Below, in pieces: positions 24,450-34,860 of a stretch of 64,000 nucleotides of DNA. The position numbers were made by a program, and so were the translations under genes. The DNA is from Sympetrum striolatum (Eukaryota; Arthropoda; Insecta; Odonata; Libellulidae), in assembly GCA_947579665.1 (NCBI GenBank), contig OX388345.1, positions 30,595,849-30,659,848 of the forward strand, in the 5' to 3' direction. The notes under the pieces were generated by a model. It was not told the origin of the DNA. It searched no databases and saw only the letters and a program-made list of their open reading frames with translations. How positions within the stretch are numbered: the first letter of the stretch is position 1; every line of letters begins with the position of its first letter.

Positions 24450-24536
24450 AACAGGAAAAATCCGATTAGCCAGGATTAGAACCCGGGACCTTAGGGTCGG
24501 AGCAATAGGGGTCCCACTAAACACTCCACCGATAAT
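24450..24536 (-). repeat. tRNA-derived SINE head, family S2
   Basis: On the minus strand the order is GGTGGAGTGTTTAGTGGGAC (A-box side), a 30-base middle, then CCCGGGTTCTAATCCTGG, whose B box is GGTTCTAATCC (24473-24483 on the plus strand as its complement). CCGGGTTCTAATCCTGG folds partly as a T-arm. The head differs from S1, S3 and S4. The acceptor stem is not complete enough for a working tRNA gene. Confidence 0.6.
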
Positions 24537-24951
24537 TTACTATTAATCATAAATAAATTTGAAAACAACTCCATATATACATAGAAAAATAAACTGCACT
24601 TGGCATATATGTATACTATCATTTATCAGTTTAAATTAAACAAAAGTCACTTGAAATTGAAAAAGTATTAAACAGTATTAACTATTAAACCTTCTCTTTT
24701 CCTCATCTTAATCCATTTCCAGTGAAGTATTTGTAAATAATTTGTTTCCTTCAAATGCGCGAATATGCGCCCATTTCTTCCATTGCTATTGATCGACCTA
24801 TAGATATTCCTAATTGGCTCATTAGCACAAGATATGTCCGCCATTTTAAGATCTCGCAACTTCACATGAATTGGATCCGATGTCTCCATCTCCGCTAAGG
24901 ATTTGCAGAGAAGGGGTAAATAGGGATTCACGATAAAGAGACGACATTCCC
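24537..24951. other. AT-rich DNA left of the TIR element
   Basis: No gene seen. The frame 24668-24931 on the minus strand (87 residues) has no recognisable domain. Confidence 0.45.
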
Positions 24952-24954
24952 TTA

Positions 24955-25005
24955 AGGTAGCGGTTCGGGCTGCGACAGAGACAGGAGACCGAGACAGGCT
25001 ACAGA
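24955..25005 (+). repeat. Left terminal inverted repeat, 51 bp
   Basis: Starts AGGTAGCGGTTCGGGCTGCG and continues through GACAGAGACAGG and ACCGAGACAGG to CTACAGA. Every base matches the complement of the right end. The repeat is followed inward by more GAGAC-containing motifs up to about 25155, which may be subterminal transposase-binding sites (inference). Confidence 0.92.
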
Positions 25006-26295
25006 TCTAGGAGACCGAGACTATTACTTGACCAATGCTTTCGAACGTGTGCCAGTTCGCGAGCGAGACCGAGGCAGGAGATAGCGTGGCGAGACAGATG
25101 ACCGGGAGACCGATGCCGTCCGGGACAAGTAGTGTCTCGTGTCTCGCTCGAGAGAACGTTCAAGATGACGTAATCTCCTGATGAAGAAACGGATATTTTG
25201 ATATGATTCGACAACATCCGGTGCTCTTCAATTCTCAGCTTGACTCATATAGAGATGAAAATTTGAAAGAGAGAGATATATATATATGTTGTAATATATA
25301 GAGATAATATACAGAGTTATCAAGATTTGATTGAGTAAGTCGAACATTTTGGAACAAAATGTAGTTTGAGCAATGTGTAACACGAAGCAATTTTGTTATT
25401 TTTGCGTTTCTCAACGTTTTATAGGTAAATAAGCAGGTGTCTGTTTCTGCCTCTAGCATGGTTCATTGCTGTGTATCAAAACAGCTGCCCCCTCAAAATG
25501 CTCCGAAAGTAGAATGTATGCATCTTCCTTAATTTTATTATTTCATTCATTATCTAAACTCTATGAATCAGAACGAACGTCGGTATTTAGCCACGGCGTT
25601 TTAATGAACATTTAATTGTGTTCTCAGCTGCACCTGCAGGTCTTGCATGTTTATAAGTTCTCGTATTCGTCATTTTGACAACTTCTACTGCATTGAGCCC
25701 CAATTATGAATTAGATCAATCATTTGCACAAGCGGAAAATCTCTAATTACCCAGGAAAGGTATTATGATGTATTATAGAGAAGCTTTATTTCATTGCGGT
25801 AAACGATTATTAAGGAATTTTTATGCTATACTGAGAATTGATCAACTAAAGACTGGAACAGATTAATGAATTAGAATATTCATAAAATTAACATTAGAAA
25901 AATTATCGAGGTTTTACTTCAGTTTGCGGGAGGTTGGTAGATGTTTCGTTTTCTGCATCGATGAAGCAGACGACACCGGCATCCGAACAGTTCACATTGC
26001 AGGCATGTTTTATTTTCCATGATGAAAGGAATAAAGAGGACTTTGAGAAAAAAATCCAGCATGATCGTTAAGTAAAAGGTTCGTTTAAACTAGCTGAGTC
26101 CATTTCATAGGTGAGACAAGCTCCTGAGTACCGTATGAGAGGAAAATAAAACCCCAAAAATACATGTAGTTCAAGGGGAGCCGGCGAAAAGTTCAATCCA
26201 GTTCGCTCAGGGATTGCGTTATTCACTTTTCCGACGTCAGTCTCGGTGCACAGTAGACCACCGGAGACTGAGACATGTGTCTCGGTCTGTCTATC

Positions 26296-26346
26296 TCTGT
26301 AGCCTGTCTCGGTCTCCTGTCTCTGTCGCAGCCCGAACCGCTACCT
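26296..26346 (-). repeat. Right terminal inverted repeat, 51 bp
   Basis: Exact reverse complement of 24955-25005, ending CAGCCCGAACCGCTACCT. The adjacent inward sequence (26225-26295) carries GTCTC motifs, the complement of the GAGAC motifs beside the left end, so the subterminal regions are also symmetrical in content. Confidence 0.92.
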
Positions 26347-26349
26347 TTA

Positions 26350-27131
26350 GAATTGACTTAGAATTATGTATCATAAGAGTAAAATCTCAATCATGAGATA
26401 TTTATAAGGCTACGTAGGAAAAGTACGGGGATGAAATCTGAAAGTCACTAACTGAAAGCGATCGCACCTCAGAGAACCGTCAAAGAGTAAGATAACAGGA
26501 AAATTGAGATGATCAATTCCAAAGCAAGTGGAATGGATTCCGTAAGTTAGAATGATCAACCGAGATAATTTTTAACTTATAGCTTCGATATAGCTGATAA
26601 TTAAATTAATTAAGAATTATTTATAAAATATTAGAATTGGATATTAATTATTTATTAACAATATAGATAATTAATTGTACGCAGTACTTAATTAAGATAT
26701 ATTACTCAAGTTTTGTTTAATAACATCTTAAAACAGATTTCAACCGATATACATTGAAATAGAAGATAAAAATGCGGATATGACTGTAATCCGAATCCAA
26801 GACTGCCATTATTTAAGCAGGTATTTCAAGCACTAGATTACAACACCGAATAAATTCCACTTTGTGTACAGAACGCTTTGTGTGCAAGGTGACGCAGTAC
26901 CCACCGTTGCCAGAGGCTCTCATCAATGCATCCGACTCAAAAGTCGATGAATGAGGAAATACACTCAAAAAAATAAACAGGGATAGAGAAAAGGCAATTA
27001 AATCTATATACAGAGGTGTACACCTGGAAATAGAGAACAGAATAACGGTTTTGTCGATACTTTTTACTGTTGTTTGAGCTTGAGTGTCAATGCAAAATCC
27101 TCAATGCTCAAATCCCAAAAATATTAATGTA
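26350..27131. other. AT-rich DNA, no gene seen
   Basis: Very AT-rich between 26570 and 26710. No gene, RNA or repeat is recognised between the TIR element and the small Tc1-like element. Confidence 0.5.
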
Positions 27132-27208
27132 CAGTCCTGGCCAAAATTAACGCACCACCTCCCTAGCTATCCTAACGACCGGTGGTGCGTTAATTTTGGC
27201 CAGGTGTG
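27132..27208. mobile_element. 77-bp Tc1-like MITE: two inverted ends and a short spacer
   Basis: The left 28 bases (CAGTCCTGGCCAAAATTAAC, then GCACCACC) are repeated inverted at the right end with two mismatches; only 21 bases separate them. The element is bounded by TA on both sides (27130-27131, 27209-27210), the Tc1/mariner target. The end sequence, CAGTCCTGGCCAAAA, closely resembles the published Tc1-type terminus CAGTGCTGGCCAAAA. The size suggests that deletion removed everything between the TIRs, leaving a hairpin-forming remnant. Confidence 0.85.
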
Positions 27209-27210
27209 TA

Positions 27211-27780
27211 CAATCCGATATTTATTTTATAAAATTTAATAAAGATGAAGAGACAAGAATAATTATATCTCATAAGGCATAATTATTCTTTTCTCTCACC
27301 CTTAATGGAGTTACACTTAGTTACAGCTTCTTTAATTGATTAAAGATAAAGTATAGATTAAAGTTAGGGAGATTATCAGCTGTTATTTCAACTATCATTT
27401 ATATACTAAATGTAGAGGAACTTCATAACCTATTCAATCAAGCCCCAATAAGGCACTGTAAAGTTAATGATCAAACTTAGTCAGAAAGTTTTCAAATTGC
27501 TGACTCTAAAAGGCAAAATGTATCACACCAAAATCTCGCAGTTATGGAGGATGAAATGCTACAAAAATATTCCCAAAATTATCAGATTGTAACTATTTAT
27601 ATGTTTCAGAGAATTAATTTATGAAACTTGTAGTTGTGAGTTTAAATACGCATGAAATGCTTGAGTGATTTAATACTGAAATTATTTCATAGCCAAAATC
27701 TTTCCTAATCATTTGCAACTACGAGCTTCGGATATGAATGGGAGTTAAACGAATCTAGAAATTTTCCACCCTCATTAATC
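27211..27780. other. AT-rich DNA, no gene seen
   Basis: Nothing recognisable. Confidence 0.5.
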
Positions 27781-28425
27781 TAAAAATCAATCACGCTTCC
27801 GAAAATTCCATCCGAGAAGTGAAAGAAATGCTGATCGATGCACTTTTTCTTCGCGGAGAACGTGACAGTTCTCGGGCGAAGACATTCTGGAACAGCGGCT
27901 CATTTAATGGAGGAAAAATTGAAATGAAGATTTCTCTGACGACGGAGGAGGCATTTAAGAAATCCTGAGCCTCACGAAAAACACGGGGCGAATGAACGTG
28001 GGAAAATAAAATTGGGGTAATATCACAGACATCTCCAAGGATTTGGATCCTCTGATCCACGGGAAGGGAAGAGAGATTCTAGATACGGCGGAGAAAGTCA
28101 GGATTTCGAAAAAGTAATAACGGAAAATCTCTCGGTGATCAGAAAGACAATGCCGCGGAAAGAAGACATTTCAGTCACGTTAAACACGAACGGAATAGAT
28201 GTCGCTCCCAATGCCGTAAAAAGGAATGTAGCAACGGAAAGGGAAATGCTTCCGAACTAGAATTCCGTCCATTCGTAGTGTGAACGGTTTTTTCTCTCTA
28301 CTTCCGACAAGAATGGAATTGAAGAAAATTCTCAAGCGAGCAATTTCAAATGAGTTTGAATAGAGAAAGCAAATGTACTTCGTTTTTAGTAGAAATCGCT
28401 TCCATATTAAAATAATCAAAAAGAG
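27781..28425. other. G+C-richer island
   Basis: A moderately CpG-containing stretch with two consecutive minus-strand frames (27791-28060, 89 residues; 28180-28419, 79 residues). Neither contains a domain I recognise. They lie in the same direction, which would fit two exons, but the junction shows no convincing splice sites by eye. Confidence that this is coding is low. Confidence 0.3.
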
Positions 28426-28580
28426 AACTACACGTGAGCGTTATATTTTTTTCGTGCACCTCCCATGTCAATAAAACCACAGTTTGTTTTGAAAATATAG
28501 TAATTTTTCGAAATAAACCACAAAACGTATTCCATACATATCGTTAGGAAGTAAAAATTCTTGTGACTTTGCATGAAAAG
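28426..28580. other. AT-rich DNA, no gene seen
   Basis: Nothing recognisable. Confidence 0.5.
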
Positions 28581-28690
28581 GTACCTAGGAAAAATCCCAA
28601 GGAAGAATAGAAATGAAAAAAGCTGAGATACGTCTGACAAGATCGGGGTTTGAACCCGGATATCCAGATTTCCGGTCAGTTCCTCTCACA
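28581..28690 (-). repeat. tRNA-derived SINE, family S1, intact B box
   Basis: On the minus strand the A-box side reads GAGAGGAACTGACCGGAAAT, followed by CTGGATATCC and GGGTTCAAACCCC, a perfect B box inside a T-arm-like fold. The tail contains GTCAGACG, then TTTTTTCATTTC and CCTTGGGATTTTTCC. Tail blocks match the copy at 8751-8868. The head-plus-shared-tail structure identifies a tRNA-derived SINE. The A box is weaker than in copy 1, so the two copies have decayed at different places. Confidence 0.7.
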
Positions 28691-28824
28691 ATGTATTTAT
28701 CCTTAGGAATATCAGCTTGATTTTAATCCATCAATGGTAGTTACTAAATAGATATTTTTCACGAAGAAATAAGACTCCTATTGGCTGTAAAATTTAGAAA
28801 AGAGAGAAACAATTAATAGAATTA

Positions 28825-29040
28825 TAAATTTTTTATAAAGGCATCAATGTGATAAATTGATACTAAATGTTTTTTTATTTAATTTTCAGTAGCGAATTAG
28901 TTCTTGTCGCCCCCTGAAGATGTAATATTTAATGCTTGTATAATAAAAATCTTTTTTAAGGAGGGAATTACATAAATTTATACTAAATGCTGCCCTAATA
29001 ACAAACTAGTTTTTTTAATATTCCCTGAAGATTTAACAGG
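28825..29040 (+). repeat. Two-copy tandem duplication of 111-120 bp
   Basis: TACTAAATG occurs at 28861 and at 28981, exactly 120 bases apart. Both are preceded by a TTTTTWAAGG-like block and followed by an AATTAG/AACTAG block and then CCCTGAAGAT (28912 and 29023). Diverged but collinear. CCCTGAAGAT recalls the first block of the CCTGA-GATG motif family. Confidence 0.65.
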
Positions 29041-31219
29041 TGCTGAATGGTAGATTTGGGAGTATTCTTTGTAAAGCTCAGCTACGGTGAGACCAATGCC
29101 CCGTTTGTTCGCAAAGTACGGCTTGTTGGATTTTTAAACTGTAATTTGATAACCAGAAGTGTTTCATTTTCTTCACATATAAAGATAAAAAAATCAAATA
29201 ATTCACTTCATAGCGAATTAAAAGTTGGATCAATGGCATACGGTCTGTAATCATATATGATTATTCAAAAACAAGTTTCTCATTACCAAAGATCGCAGTC
29301 ATCAAAAATTCTACGGTGATTAAAGAAGGTTATCGTACCCAAAATACATCCCTATAATGGGATCGAAGCACAAGGGATCTTAATTGAAAGAAATGAATTT
29401 ACTTCGGAAAAGGACTTCACTTTAACGAAGAAATAAAGAGAATGGTTAACATTTTGGTGATATTACACGACCTTGTGCCTTCAGAAACCAAAATGTTTTT
29501 ACTAAGCCTTACTCCGAAAAAATGCATTTTTAAATCGTTTCGCATCACTGAATTTAGATCAGGAGCTCAACTTATGGGTACAACTCATTTGCATTCGGTA
29601 CCTTCATACTCTATAATGCCATCAATGGTAGAATTGTATTCGAATGGAAGAACCGAATAATGTATACATCATTCTAACATGTAAAACACGAAGAGAGATT
29701 GTTTCCACGCTCATGCAAGTAAATAATCGGCATTTAGATCGGATATTAGCTCTACTAGAAACGAATGTGCTAATTCAAGAACTATTCAGAAATAAGGAAA
29801 GTTCTTGGAAAGGCGTTCTTATTTAGAAACATCATTTCAGTTTTATATAATTATAAATATATGTTCAAATATCTCCACTAAGTAAGAAGAAATAACTTTG
29901 TTAACACCTTAGAAAAAAATTGAAAATGATTTCATCCGAGGAAGGTAATTACTTGAAGAAAAAGTGAATTCATTTTCAATCAAAATCTCATTTGGACGAG
30001 GTTATCTAGAGTTTGTAAATGTCACATTAATTATTTTTCGTGCATCCTCTCTTTCACTGGTATACTTCAGTGGAGTGATGAATTAAAAGTTCGTTGGAAA
30101 GAGTCCAACGTGGAAATGACGTATCATTGCTCATTGCTGTTAATTAAATCACCAAAGAAGCCCGTATGACTCTCTTGCGACCGATAATGAAACCTTCGTT
30201 TGAGGAAAGAGATTCCGGCACTTAAATTAGCTCTAAATCCTGAATCAACGGAATCTGCTTTGCGTTGCGATGCGATAGTTAGCACGTAAATACGGTCGTC
30301 ATAATCAACGAGTAAACAACGTTAACAGTGCTACGGCAAACAAACTCACAGAATGTGTGCTTACATTTATTGTTCTTGCTCCAGTCATTCCCGCATATTC
30401 CCTTTGAGCGAGGAAAACAAATAAATATGTGATATCAGCTGGAAATTTTCATCTGAAATTAATGCTCTGCGTCATTATTGTTGTATGCGAATGACAAATA
30501 AGTCTAATGAGAAGAATGACTGATATTTAAAAAAATATATATTTGAGAGTTGAAAATCACATACTACACGTCTATTAAAGAAGTAAATGTTAACGATAAA
30601 ACATTACCAGGACCGGAAATGCTAAAAGACAATGCATATCTGGAAATACGTGCACAAAGGAGAATAAGCGCTTAGTAGGGCTTAAAAATACGCAGACTAG
30701 TCAAATATTCATTGAATTCGATAAAACTCCAAACTCATAAAAATAATTTGAGTTTTTAAACTATTTTATCACTTAAATTATATGTTAATTTAAAAAATAT
30801 CTCATCTGAGGCTTCATCTCGAAACTATTTCCTCAATTAAAAATTCAAACAAACCTCTTTACAAGTAATGTTAATCCTGTATAATATAACATCCAATTCT
30901 TACTAACATCACACAATTTGTCTCGAGCAATGACGAATTGTGAAACAATATTTACTAGATGAAAATTTTTCTACTTTATATCTGATAACCATTTCCTCCT
31001 ATCATAATAGAAAAACGATACCCGACTAAAGGGGATGGAAAGAATTCGTAACTCATGCCAAAGATCAATTCTCAGATTGTGACTCTTCTATTAACGCACA
31101 GAAAACCCAGTACAGAAACAGATTTACGTGGTGACATCTCCGACGTAAAGATGGGTAGACCATCAATAAATAGCGAAGCTAATCCGAGATTTTAAATGGA
31201 AAAGGCGACTTGAAACACG
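29041..31219. other. No gene seen
   Basis: Frames at 29047-29250, 29442-29660 and 29644-29826 are on the plus strand and unremarkable. The segment 30040-30400 is somewhat richer in G+C and CpG, with several TAAT cores, and could be regulatory. No clear repeat was noticed. Confidence 0.45.
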
Positions 31220-31525
31220 TTGAATATCGTCAGGAATCGGGAATTCCGATGCTCGACTCATCTCCGTGTTCCGATCGTTATTGCTTCCATTCTGTATAAC
31301 CGGTCGCAGGCCCCGAGGGGCCCATATAGTGGGATTGGCCGGGGATCAGAAATACGGATACAAATGTCCACGTTATGGCTTCGGAAGGAATCATACGGAG
31401 GTGGAAATACGCTGCATACCATCATAAAGCAATATTTCCTAATAATGCCTTTATTCCCTGGCATGACTGTTCCACGCGAATGGAGTTTTATGGTGCATTC
31501 AAGTCTTGTATTGTACCTCTAAATT
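31220..31525. other. Small G+C-richer patch with overlapping frames
   Basis: A 100-residue plus frame (31220-31522) and a 68-residue minus frame cover the same bases. CCCCGAGGGGCCC at about 31312-31324 is a GC-rich near-palindrome. No domain is recognised on either strand. Confidence 0.3.
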
Positions 31526-31891
31526 TTCCGAAGTGATGGATCTGGAGGAATTGAAAATTTGTAACTTTTTGATTATTTTGGGATGTCACAATTGGGCTTA
31601 CTGCTCCTACAGCAATCTCTGTACAGCAGTTGAAATTAATAACTCAACACTAATAAACAAAGCGTAGTGGCATAAATAAAGTAACACGAATTTGAACGCA
31701 ACAATTAACTACTTAACAATCGTGCAGGTAAACAAAATCAATATCACTTTCACTGAATTAAGAAATTTATTTTCGGAGAAATATTTGACGATCTCTGTCA
31801 ACTATCCATGTCACATACAATGTACTCATTGATAGGATATTTATAAATTATGTCATATTTCTTCTCATCTATTAGTTATGACTATTGGTAG
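31526..31891. other. AT-rich DNA, no gene seen
   Basis: Nothing recognisable. Confidence 0.5.
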
Positions 31892-32120
31892 ATTTGCCTA
31901 GGTTTTGCATATCCCCCTTCTTCCTAGGTGTAGGTGCAGCGGATATTTTTTTCCTAAAAGTTTCTTAGGATTTTTTATCCACAATTCTTCTCATTTATCT
32001 CAATACTAGCTGTTTTTATTTAATTAGTGAACAATATATGACAACGAGTTGGATGGAAGAAGAGCATTTTAGTCTCAATCTCGCCCGAATAATGACGAAT
32101 CATTATTATAACTATGGTCG
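31892..32120 (+). repeat. Dispersed repeat family R1, copy 4 (opposite orientation)
   Basis: Reads GCCTAGGTTTTGCATATCCC at one end and TTTTAGTCTCAATCTCGCCC then GAATAATGACG at the other, the complement of the ATTCGGGCGAGATTGAGACT core in copies 1 and 3. Just outside lies ATCATTATTATAAC, consistent with a simple-repeat tail. ACAATTCTTCTCATTT at 31981-31996 is also present in copy 5. The frame 32038-32325 overlaps the end of this copy and is not a gene. Confidence 0.7.
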
Positions 32121-33150
32121 GAGAGAAGGGATCCTCACTGAAATACTGAAAATTTACAGAAAAAGAGAAATTTACAGCTATTGTGAATTGCACACGGAAA
32201 AATTATTCCTTAATTCTGTCTACGTAAAGCCTTTACCATATTATCTGACAATTTCTTTTACCACGTATTTAAAATATAGGTGTAGACAGACAGATTTCGT
32301 TAGGCCTGTGATATTGCACCTATGAATCCATCAATATAATACTATATTATTTATGAATATTTTTGTTAAGATCTGCAACGATATGAAAATACGACAGCTA
32401 GTCATGGAATCCTAGAAAGATTCTAAATTCATCTCTATGAAATGGGATCAAAAATGGAGTATGACATGGAATCGTAATTTCTCAGTTACCTTGTCAGGTA
32501 CTAAAGCTTTGAATGACTTACAAACCTTATTTCTCATGGTTGCAATTTAGAGTTTCCCCATTTATCCAACAACCTTGACACGTAAGTCTCACATACAGAA
32601 AAAAATACTCTTAGCATTTATAATTTGAAATACTAGCATCAGCCAAGATATTTCTCATATCCCTTAATGAAAACTCTCCTTACTTCATAAAGAACGTCAT
32701 TTCTATCAGAAAAAAGGAGTAGTTATTATTCTGAAATCCTTATATGCAAATAGCATGGAAAATAACTTGGACGAATTGCAATGCATAGGAAAAGAGTCAG
32801 AAAATCGGGATTTTGACGATCTTTTGACATTTTCCCATTGACCTACTTCTTCTTACCGTCACACGCTAACCACCTGCAAAGCGTTCCCACCATGTACTGC
32901 CATTCCTTTCTCGAACTTTTATCGAACAGCTCTCACGCTAGCATTGGAATGCTCTTTAAATCACAAACTTAAAAGTAACAGGTCCATCGGAAATTTGTTA
33001 TGTTTTACTGATTTTTGAAGTTTTCTCAATCTTACCCTCGAAATAAAGTAAGTTTATTATACTTTGCATTTATGCATGATGAACATTTCTATGGAAGAAA
33101 TCTCAAAAACATTGGATTCTAAAATTTGCGTCGATTTTTATTGATATCAA
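32121..33150. other. AT-rich DNA, no gene seen
   Basis: A weak A-box-like block (GGTGGTTAGCGTGTGACGG on the minus strand, near 32855-32875) has no partner B box, so I do not call a SINE. Otherwise nothing is recognised. Confidence 0.45.
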
Positions 33151-33340
33151 ACTTCTTTATTCGGACAAGTGAGAGACTGAATGTCTAACTAATTGCTACG
33201 TATTAAATAATAATTAGTATAGGTGAGAAAAAATAGAAAAATAATGGATGTGAAAAACTAAGAGATTCTTAGTAAAGAAATATCCTCTGCAGACAAACTT
33301 CAAAGAGGAAGAGGTGAGTGAAAAACCTGCGCAAACCGAC
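33151..33340 (-). repeat. Dispersed repeat family R1, copy 2
   Basis: Starts TTCTTTATTCGGACAAGTGA with GAGACTGAATGTCT and ends GAGTGAAAAACCTGCGCAAAC. Both ends match copy 1 at 5791-5990, but the middle has diverged or been replaced. It appears to be an older copy. Confidence 0.6.
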
Positions 33341-33660
33341 CGATAGTGACAACTGTAAGATGAGCGTAAACATGATAAAATATATAAATACACCACTATG
33401 TACACGGTAGATCAATAAATATAGTCAAACTAATATCTCAATAAATGTTGCCAAGGTACATAATAATACAAAACTATACAAATAAATATGAAAAATTTAC
33501 ACAAATGTTCACAAATATCCAATACTATCATACACAACATCCATTTCATACAACATATATGGGAAATAATAAAATCAAAGGGAGCAGACCAACTATAATA
33601 GCATTGAATTGCGATGCTATTCTGGTAAAATACAACCTATCATCCTGTTTGGAGAAACAC
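33341..33660. other. AT-rich DNA, no gene seen
   Basis: Frame 33445-33693 (82 residues) is rich in N, Y, I, T and H, typical of AT-rich noncoding translation. No other feature. Confidence 0.5.
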
Positions 33661-33930
33661 TTATTTATCATAGCTCATTTGGTATGGAAATAGCTATTTC
33701 TGCTACCTCATAGGCCGCTCTAAAATCCATCCATCATGCTAAATTGTATCTGATACATTCATCATTCATAATGCATGTTCCTATTAGGAGAATAGATCAT
33801 TTTCCATCGCTTATATGGGACGATAATAGCTATGACTGCATCGGAATAATACGCTACAGAATCCATTTATAATGCTAAATTGAATCTGATGCTAAATATG
33901 TATGTAGAGATTCAATGCTACTAAGAAAAA
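33661..33930 (+). repeat. Diverged two-copy tandem repeat of about 136 bp
   Basis: AATAGCTAT, then an ATWATACGCT/CATAGGCCGCT block, AATCCAT and ATGCTAAATTG-ATCTGAT occur in order twice; ATGCTAAATTG is at 33736 and at 33872, a 136-base offset. No coding content. Confidence 0.6.
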
Positions 33931-34540
33931 AAAGGTCATTACTATGAAAAACTAAGTTTGAGAGTGCGTAACTTTGTGAAAAGCCTTGAATAAAGTAAGA
34001 AACTTATTCATTTACACACTAAGTTGATTTCTTTATCCAATATTATGAATTCAACTGAAAACCCACTAAGAATTTCATACAGCGTTGGTAGGCTTTCGTT
34101 AACGATTACATTATTTTAACTTTTAATCATAAATCGAGACTTTATACGAGCAGAAGTTAAAGTTTGCTCTTTTCTTTAACACAATAGGTCCCTCCGTTCT
34201 TAGATTAACAAAAAGCGCAAGAAAGTTTGCGGATTTCATTTCGATCACAGGGATCACATTCCCTTTAAAAATGCCCCAAAAACCACTCGAGCCCTCCGAA
34301 TTAATCCCAGCCAACCAAATTGTTCGACATTTTAATATGCAGAAACAAAATTTTCTCCTTAACGCACATCAGTCAAAGTGTTTTTCGGGAGGGTGGATAT
34401 CGGCAAAGGATCCAAAAAAGAGCGGATTGGACAACGAGATGGGAAGGGATAACAGAAAAATAAAAGAGGGGAATATTTTTATGAGAATCTTTAATGCGTT
34501 AGTTCATGAGGGAAAAAAGGGTGCTCTCGCCTGAGCTGTC
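33931..34540. other. No gene seen
   Basis: Frames on opposite strands (34123-34314 minus, 34271-34534 plus) overlap by 44 bases. Neither is recognised. Composition is slightly richer in G+C after 34260. Confidence 0.4.
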
Positions 34541-34860
34541 AAAATAAAAAAGGCATCGAGTCGTGTGTTTTGCCCGGTCGCCGGTAGGGTTCGCAGAGTG
34601 AAACAGGGCGGAAACGAAGGCAGGAAAGATGGCCAAGTGCGTGCGGTGAAAGTGAAAAAGGATTAGGCTTAATCCGACGGGTAAACAAAGCCCACATACT
34701 TCAAAACCTGTACTTTTGCAAGGTCATGCGGGTCCGACGCATTACTTCTGCCGGTCGTTATTCTGGGATTTCGGGATCCGGCAGACTTAAAAAAAATTAA
34801 ATTCATAAATCCTTCAATATTCCGCGACTCGACTCCATATTCATGATACGCGTATGAGGC
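34541..34860. other. G+C-richer island
   Basis: CpG-containing block with purine-rich + strand from 34590 to 34680. It contains no open frame of useful length. Candidate regulatory or noncoding exon sequence only. Confidence 0.35.

Larger units (their letters stand above)
24955..26346. mobile_element. Non-autonomous DNA transposon with perfect 51-bp TIRs
   Basis: The first 51 bases (24955-25005, starting AGGTAGCGGTTCGGGC) are the exact reverse complement of the last 51 (26296-26346). Imperfect similarity runs about 20 bases further in. The element is flanked on both sides by TTA (24952-24954 and 26347-26349), a perfect 3-bp target duplication; TTA fits the TWA target of PIF/Harbinger elements. 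Reading the ends one base shorter gives TTAA/TTTA, which would suggest a TTAA-specific family such as piggyBac or Kolobok, but with a mismatch. Interior frames (24999-25217, 25235-25459, 26214-26396) show no transposase, so it would depend on an enzyme in trans. Perfect ends suggest recent movement. Confidence 0.88.

Noticed and set aside
24450..24536. Possible functional tRNA gene on the minus strand
   Set aside because: The B box is good, but the acceptor stem and anticodon arm do not form; a tRNA-derived SINE explains it better.
24952..26349. Inverted segmental duplication or assembly fold-back instead of a transposon
   Set aside because: Similarity stops about 70 bases inside each end and the outer flanks differ except for the TTA repeat, as expected for a TIR element.
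32829..32880. Further SINE head
   Set aside because: Only an A-box-like block is visible; no B box at the right distance and no known tail.
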